Origin: Pseudomonadota bacterium
GTDB taxonomy: Bacteria; Myxococcota; UBA9042; PHBI01
Direction of reading: 5' to 3'
DNA: 11,424 bases
Assembly (NCBI GenBank): GCA_005788935.1
Contig: SYAK01000368.1
Span: forward strand, 1 to 11,424
Every line of letters starts with the position of its first letter. Position 1 is the first letter of the stretch. The translations under genes were made by a program, and so were the position numbers. Below the pieces are notes generated by a model. That model had not been told where the DNA came from. It did no database searches and worked only from the letters and a program-made list of their open reading frames with translations. Shown here in pieces: positions 7,832 through 11,424 of this stretch.

Positions 7832-9201
7832 CTGCGTCCTCCCGGGCGACCGCCGCGCGTCGTCCCGGCCTCATCGCCCGGTGCCGCGAGTCCCCAGTCC
7901 TCGACCTCGAGCCCGAAGCCGACCCCGGTCCAGCGCGTGGCCGAGGTCGCCGCCGCGAGGCGGGCCTTGGCCGCGACGAGTGCCGTGGCCCGCCCCACGT
8001 CGCGGTAGCGGTCGTCGGGCGGCAGGGCTGAGAGCACCCGGCGGAGCACCTCGGCGAGGCCTGATGGTTTCAATTGCAACAATCCGGCGACCTCGGCGTC
8101 GAGGTCGAAGCCCTGCGGCGTCGCGTCGACCTCTTCGATCGGGACATCGCCGGCTCCCGCCGGGCGCGTCACGGCGGGCCGCTCGATCATGGTCTCGGGG
8201 GCCCGCGGTTGGGGGACTGGCAGGCTCGCGGAGACCGTCAGGCACCAGGGGCGGTCGAGGTAGGTCCGAATGTGATCGCGCAGGCGTTGCGACACCGCCC
8301 GCCCGGGGTCGAGGCGCACGACGTCGCGCAGGAAGCGCTGGACGTACTGGTAATAGTCCGACCAGGCGCGTTGCCGCGAGGCGCCCCAGCCAGCCACGCG
8401 ATCGATTTGCTCGGCGAGCACCTCGCACGCGGTCACGGCGTCGCGCCCAGGCTCACCCGCGTCGCGTGCGTGCTGTTCGAGGTCCTGGAGCAGGCCCTGC
8501 AGGTCCGACGTCTCCCGCAGCAGGACCGCGTTCAGCTCGGCGAGCGTCTCGGCGGTCTCGTCGAGCAGGGCCTCGCAGGTCTCGATCGCGCGGAACCAGT
8601 CGTCGCGCAGCAGGTTCGCGATGCGCTCGCGGATGCGCTCCTGAGCGGCGTCGAGCCCCCGCTGCCGTCGCTCGATGCCGGCCACGAGGTCGCGCCCCGT
8701 GACCCCGACGGGGCCCGTGACCCCGAAACGCCAGGCCTCGGCCGAGGCTGCAGTCGTGGCGTTCTCGATCGCCGCGAGCAGCTGTCCGCGGAGCCCTTGG
8801 GTCAGGATGACGAGCGACTCGGTGTCGAGGCGTTCGTCCTGGCCGTAGAACTCGGCGACCGCCACGCCGAGGCGCGAGAGCGCGAAGCGGCCGCTGCGGG
8901 TGAGGCCGGCCCCGTCGATGCGCGTGATGAGGCGCTGTTCGCGCAGGTGGCGCAGCGCGGTCGTCGCGCGGAGGCGGGACTGGTCGCCGTCGGGATCGAG
9001 GAAGGCGTGGACCTCGTCCATCGTCTCGAGCAGCTCGTCCTCGGTGAAGGCGGTCGCGCCGCCCGCCTCGGCCCGGAAGCGCAGGGTCACGAGGTGACAG
9101 ATGGCGAGCGTCCCGAGCGACAGCGAGACCTCGGCGCCGCGAAGGCGCGTCAGCAGGCGCCCGAGGTCGGGGCCGGTCATCGCGGGGGTGGGATCGGGCA
9201 C
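7828..9201 (-). CDS. mukF: Chromosome partition protein MukF (kleisin subunit), 457 aa
   Basis: MukF is the kleisin that bridges the two MukB heads and binds MukE. The N-terminal winged helix spans about 23-118 (FTEDELLETMDEV; RATTALRHLREQRLITRI). The middle helical region is very close to E. coli MukF: LLRDDWFRAIETCEALLDET (197-216; E. coli [20 protein letters not shown]), then IDRVAGWGASRQRAWSDYYQYVQRFLR (266-292) and QRLRDHIRTYLDRPWCLTVS (305-324). A Pro-rich linker (about 328-365) leads to the C-terminal winged helix (about 376-445), which should bind a MukB head. The GTG at 9201 is chosen because GGAG (9208-9211) lies 6 nt upstream; the ATG at 9180 has none. E. coli MukF is 440 aa. It is the first gene of the operon, 102 bp after the MFS gene. 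Confidence 0.92.
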   Translation of the reverse strand: MPDPTPAMTGPDLGRLLTRLRGAEVSLSLGTLAICHLVTLRFRAEAGGATAFTEDELLETMDEVHAFLDPDGDQSRLRATTALRHLREQRLITRIDGAGLTRSGRFALSRLGVAVAEFYGQDERLDTESLVILTQGLRGQLLAAIENATTAASAEAWRFGVTGPVGVTGRDLVAGIERRQRGLDAAQERIRERIANLLRDDWFRAIETCEALLDETAETLAELNAVLLRETSDLQGLLQDLEQHARDAGEPGRDAVTACEVLAEQIDRVAGWGASRQRAWSDYYQYVQRFLRDVVRLDPGRAVSQRLRDHIRTYLDRPWCLTVSASLPVPQPRAPETMIERPAVTRPAGAGDVPIEEVDATPQGFDLDAEVAGLLQLKPSGLAEVLRRVLSALPPDDRYRDVGRATALVAAKARLAAATSATRWTGVGFGLEVEDWGLAAPGDEAGTTRGGRPGGRR

Positions 9202-9207
9202 GCAGGG

Positions 9208-9211
9208 CTCC
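9208..9211 (-). promoter_or_regulatory. mukF: Ribosome binding site deciding the mukF GTG start
   Basis: GGAG on the minus strand, 6 nt before the GTG at 9201. The alternative ATG at 9180 is preceded by a C-rich stretch with no Shine-Dalgarno match. Confidence 0.6.
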
Positions 9212-9246
9212 AGCGGGGGACAGGCGGTCGGCGCTTGTAACCGAAG

Positions 9247-9260
9247 CCGGCGCCCGCCGG
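9247..9260. repeat. GC-rich dyad upstream of mukF
   Basis: CCGGCG-CC-CGCCGG is a perfect 6-bp inverted repeat with a 2-nt centre, in the 102-bp gap between the MFS stop and the mukF start. It could be an operator for mukFEB or part of a weak MFS transcript end. No T-run follows, and the loop is too short for a stable RNA hairpin without melting. The rest of 9202-9303 shows no clear -35/-10 pair. Confidence 0.3.
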
Positions 9261-9303
9261 AAGTCCCAAAGCGCGCCGCACTGCGACCGCGAGGGCGGCC
9301 GTC

Positions 9304-10494
9304 TCAGCTCTGGCGAAGCGCGGCCGGCAACGCGCGCTCGGCGAGGGCCCATCGGAGCGTCCCGGCGGCTCCGACGACCGCCACGAGTGCGAACATGGGG
9401 CCGTCCCCGGCGCTGTCCGCGATGACCCCGAAGATCGGCGGGGCGAGGAGCTCGAGCGTCCCCCAGATGGCCGTGTAGGTCGCGACGGCGTTGGCCCGCG
9501 AGGCCTCGTCCGAGCGCGCGATGACGAGGCCCATCAGCACCGGGAAGCAGTAGCCGTGTCCGACGCCCGCCACGCACGACGCGAGCGCGAAGTCGACCTC
9601 GCCCTCGGCCAGCGCCAGCCCCGTCAGCCCCGCCAGATAGGCTGCGACCGACGGCAGGATGAGTCGCGTCGGCCCGATACGGTCGGGGAGGCCGCCGCCG
9701 ACCGTCCGCACGACCGCCGAGCCGAGCGCGTACCACAGCCACAGCATGGCGGGCGCCTCGAGGCCGGCCTTCCGAGCGGCGACCGTCGAGAACGCCATGT
9801 AGACCGAGACCATCCCCGAGAAGGTCGCAGCCGCGATCCAGACCGGGCGGAGGGCTGGCGTCCGCACGGAGTCGAGGAGGTGTCGCCATGCGAAGGGCGC
9901 GGGCGGGTGCAAGCGGGGTGCGTCCCTGACAGGCCAGGCGAGCAGCCCCGAGACCGCGATGACGCAAGCTGCGACGGGATAGATGCTCGCGAGTGGTGTA
10001 TCGAACGCCCGAGCGATCTGCTCGACAAAGGGCAGGAGCAGCAGCGGGAGAATGCCGGAGAGGCCGAAGAGCGCGATGCCGCGGGTCCGCGATGCTGGCG
10101 GGATCCAATCCGCGGCCGCCTTGAAGTAGGCCGTGAAGAGGGCCCCGACGCTGACCCCGAACAGGATCCGCTGGCACACGACGAGCGGGCCGATCGCGTC
10201 GACGAACCCCGCCATCGCGATGCTCGCGGCGAGCAGCACCGTCGACGCTGCGATGACGCGCCGCGCACCCAAGAGGTCGAGGCCCCGTGCGACGAACGGA
10301 CGCGAGACGAGGCCGGCCAATCCGGAGAGCGCGGTCAGGAGTCCGATTACGGAACGCGTTGCGTTCAACCGTTCCAGATGAAGCGGAAACAGGAGCATCG
10401 TCGTGTAGCCGACCGCCTGCAGGGCATGTCCCGCCGTGAGATGCAGGAAGGCGCGGTTCCAGAGCTGCGTCGGGGAGGCGTCCACGGGTGGCAC
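9304..10494 (-). CDS. Major facilitator superfamily (MFS) transporter, about 396 aa
   Basis: An inner-membrane secondary transporter with about 12 hydrophobic helices, beginning with LHLTAGHALQAVGYTTMLLF. A motif-A-like loop occurs after the second helix (SRPFVARGLDLLGARRVIAAS) and again in the second half (VGGGLPDRIGPTRLILPS), the usual mark of two six-helix MFS halves. The second half also has GVGHGYCFPVLMGLVIAR, common in sugar/drug-efflux-like MFS members. The substrate cannot be told. I prefer the GTG at 10494, with GGAG (10503-10506) 8 nt upstream and the usual short N-terminus before helix 1. The in-frame ATG at 10617 would add 41 Arg/Pro-rich residues and overlap the divergent promoter candidate. 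It is codirectional with mukFEB and might share transcription, but no functional link is known. Confidence 0.87.
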   Translation of the reverse strand: MPPVDASPTQLWNRAFLHLTAGHALQAVGYTTMLLFPLHLERLNATRSVIGLLTALSGLAGLVSRPFVARGLDLLGARRVIAASTVLLAASIAMAGFVDAIGPLVVCQRILFGVSVGALFTAYFKAAADWIPPASRTRGIALFGLSGILPLLLLPFVEQIARAFDTPLASIYPVAACVIAVSGLLAWPVRDAPRLHPPAPFAWRHLLDSVRTPALRPVWIAAATFSGMVSVYMAFSTVAARKAGLEAPAMLWLWYALGSAVVRTVGGGLPDRIGPTRLILPSVAAYLAGLTGLALAEGEVDFALASCVAGVGHGYCFPVLMGLVIARSDEASRANAVATYTAIWGTLELLAPPIFGVIADSAGDGPMFALVAVVGAAGTLRWALAERALPAALRQS

Positions 10495-10591
10495 CCTGAC
10501 GGCTCCGCGGGGCGAAGGCAAGCGCCAGCCTCGCCGCCGCCAGCCTCGGGCCAGCAGGCGTCGGGTGGCGTCTGGAGGGCTCAGGCCGGCC

Positions 10592-10620
10592 TTGACAGCC
10601 GAAGCCGCCTGCGCCATGAC
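10592..10620 (+). promoter_or_regulatory. Candidate sigma70-type promoter for the RdgB-TDO gene
   Basis: TTGACA (10592-10597), 17 bp, then CATGAC (10615-10620), which matches the -10 consensus at three positions. The start of transcription would be near 10627 and the leader about 29 nt, with a strong GGGGAGG (10644-10650) 5 nt before the GTG at 10656. Geometry and sequence mirror the promoter candidate at 160-188 (both TTGACAGC, 17-bp spacer, CAT at the -10). If real, it argues against the long form of the MFS gene starting at 10617. Confidence 0.42.
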
Positions 10621-10655
10621 CCGCTCGGGTCCAGCCGTCCGTCGGGGAGGTCAAC

Positions 10656-11424
10656 GTGCAGCGCTTCGTCTTCGCCACCCGCAACCCCCACAAGGTCCGC
10701 GAGCTCCAGCAGATCCTGAGCGGCGGTCACCTCCACGTCGACCCGCTGCCCGCCGACGCGCCCGACGTCGAGGAGACCGAGTCGACCTTCGCGGGCAACG
10801 CCGCCCTGAAGGCCATCGCCGCCTGGCACCACACCGGGTTGCCGTCGCTCGCCGACGACTCCGGCATCTGCACCCGCGCGCTCGGCGGAGCGCCAGGCGT
10901 CATCTCGGCGCGCTTCTCCGGGCCGGGCGCCACCGCCCAGTCGAACAACGCCGCCCTCACCGCGGCGCTGCAGGGGCACGACGACCGCGCCGCCTGGTAC
11001 GCCTGCGTGCTCGCCCTCGTCTGTCCCGCCAGCTGGGCCGACGGCGCCACGGGCGTCGACGGCGTGACCGTCCGCTCGGACGCGCCCGGGCTGCCGGAGG
11101 GCACCGTGCTCGTGACCGCCGAGGGCCGGGTCGACGGCGTCTTCGTCGATGCCCCGCGCGGGGTCGGCGGCTTCGGCTACGACCCGCACTTCCTGCTGCC
11201 CGACCGGGCGCTGACGATGGCCGAGCTCGAGGCCGACGACAAGCATGCCATCAGCCACCGCGGCCAGGCGATGCGCCGCATCTCGGCCTGGCTTGCAGGC
11301 GCCCGCCAGGTCAAGCCGAAGCTGCCGCTGACCTACGGCACCTACCTCGGGCTCGACCGCATCCTGAACGCCCAGTTCCCGCAGTCCGACGAGCACGACG
11401 AGCCGCTCTTCATCGCCATCCATC
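10656..11424 (+). CDS. RdgB/HAM1 purine NTP pyrophosphatase fused to the start of tryptophan 2,3-dioxygenase (runs off right edge)
   Basis: The first 215 residues are a full RdgB/HAM1 enzyme, which hydrolyses dITP, ITP and XTP to monophosphates and so cleans the nucleotide pool. Visible motifs are FATRNPHKVREL near the N-terminus, STFAGNAALKA, LADDSG (D67, D68), LGGAPGVISARFSG, GGFGYDPHFLLP and ISHRGQA (199-205). About 20 extra residues sit near 124-148 compared with E. coli RdgB. The same frame then continues without a stop into LTYGTYLGLDRILNAQFPQ and SDEHDEPLFIAIH (225-256), the N-terminus of tryptophan 2,3-dioxygenase (haem enzyme, tryptophan to N-formylkynurenine). H256 corresponds to the active-site His55 of the Xanthomonas enzyme. 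No ATG, GTG or TTG in frame lies between 207 and 225. GTG at 10656 has GGGGAGG 5 nt upstream. The haem ligand and C-terminus are outside the window. Confidence 0.88.
   Translation, partial: MQRFVFATRNPHKVRELQQILSGGHLHVDPLPADAPDVEETESTFAGNAALKAIAAWHHTGLPSLADDSGICTRALGGAPGVISARFSGPGATAQSNNAALTAALQGHDDRAAWYACVLALVCPASWADGATGVDGVTVRSDAPGLPEGTVLVTAEGRVDGVFVDAPRGVGGFGYDPHFLLPDRALTMAELEADDKHAISHRGQAMRRISAWLAGARQVKPKLPLTYGTYLGLDRILNAQFPQSDEHDEPLFIAIH

Noticed and set aside
2547..9201. Wadjet (JetABC) or MksBEF anti-plasmid system
   Set aside because: The MukE and MukF sequences and the MukB hinge match E. coli MukBEF directly, and no JetD/MksG gene is adjacent.
10495..10617. N-terminal extension of the MFS transporter from the ATG at 10617
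   Set aside because: The extra 41 residues are Arg/Pro-rich with no membrane or signal character. The ATG has no clear ribosome site, and it would overlap the divergent promoter candidate.
8453..10693. Leftward open frame of 746 codons across mukF and the MFS gene
   Set aside because: It crosses two well-supported genes in another frame and is extremely Arg/Pro/Gly-rich, typical of a GC-rich shadow frame.
10581..11423. Leftward open frame of 280 codons at the right edge, and the rightward frame 9556-10719
   Set aside because: The first is antisense to the RdgB-TDO gene, which has clear family motifs. The second is antisense to the MFS gene and has no recognisable motifs.
1..11424. tRNA, rRNA, CRISPR arrays, insertion sequences or attachment sites
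   Set aside because: I saw no direct-repeat array, transposase, terminal inverted repeats or tRNA-like cloverleaf. The gaps between genes are all under 170 bp.

Overview
The window is very GC-rich (about 70% by eye), uses GTG as well as ATG starts, and has tightly packed, overlapping genes. Nothing in it fixes the taxonomy. A free-living, Gram-negative, aerobic high-GC bacterium of the myxobacterial or deltaproteobacterial kind would fit the base composition, the tryptophan dioxygenase domain and the Sec-secreted cupin, but that placement is inference.

Left part (1-1207): the first codons of a leftward mscL (mechanosensitive channel) run off the left edge. A 169-bp divergent intergenic region with three short palindromes and a TTGACA promoter candidate separates it from a rightward pair. 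The first gene of the pair encodes a 172-aa protein with a Lys/Ala-rich tail and an unrecognised C-terminal domain. The second, overlapping it by 4 nt (GTGA), encodes a secreted single-domain cupin. A leftward class-C beta-lactamase-like serine hydrolase/esterase (1211-2470) converges on the cupin gene with a 3-nt gap.

Centre (2547-9201, all leftward): a complete mukF-mukE-mukB operon. Both junctions are 4-nt ATGA overlaps and the gene order is that of E. coli. All three proteins resemble the true MukBEF condensin rather than the MksBEF/Wadjet (JetABC) relatives, and no MksG/JetD nuclease gene is adjacent. MukB is the SMC-like ATPase, MukF the kleisin, and MukE the winged-helix partner. Together they form the DNA loop-extruding complex that organises and segregates the chromosome. 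MukBEF is best known from Gammaproteobacteria, so its presence in a genome of this kind is one of the two main points of interest.

Right part (9304-11424): a leftward MFS transporter lies 102 bp upstream of mukF. Divergent from it, a rightward gene runs off the right edge. It encodes a complete RdgB/HAM1 (ITP/XTP pyrophosphatase) domain that continues, in the same frame and with no stop or usable start codon between them, into the N-terminus of tryptophan 2,3-dioxygenase. This apparent RdgB-TDO fusion is the other main point of interest.
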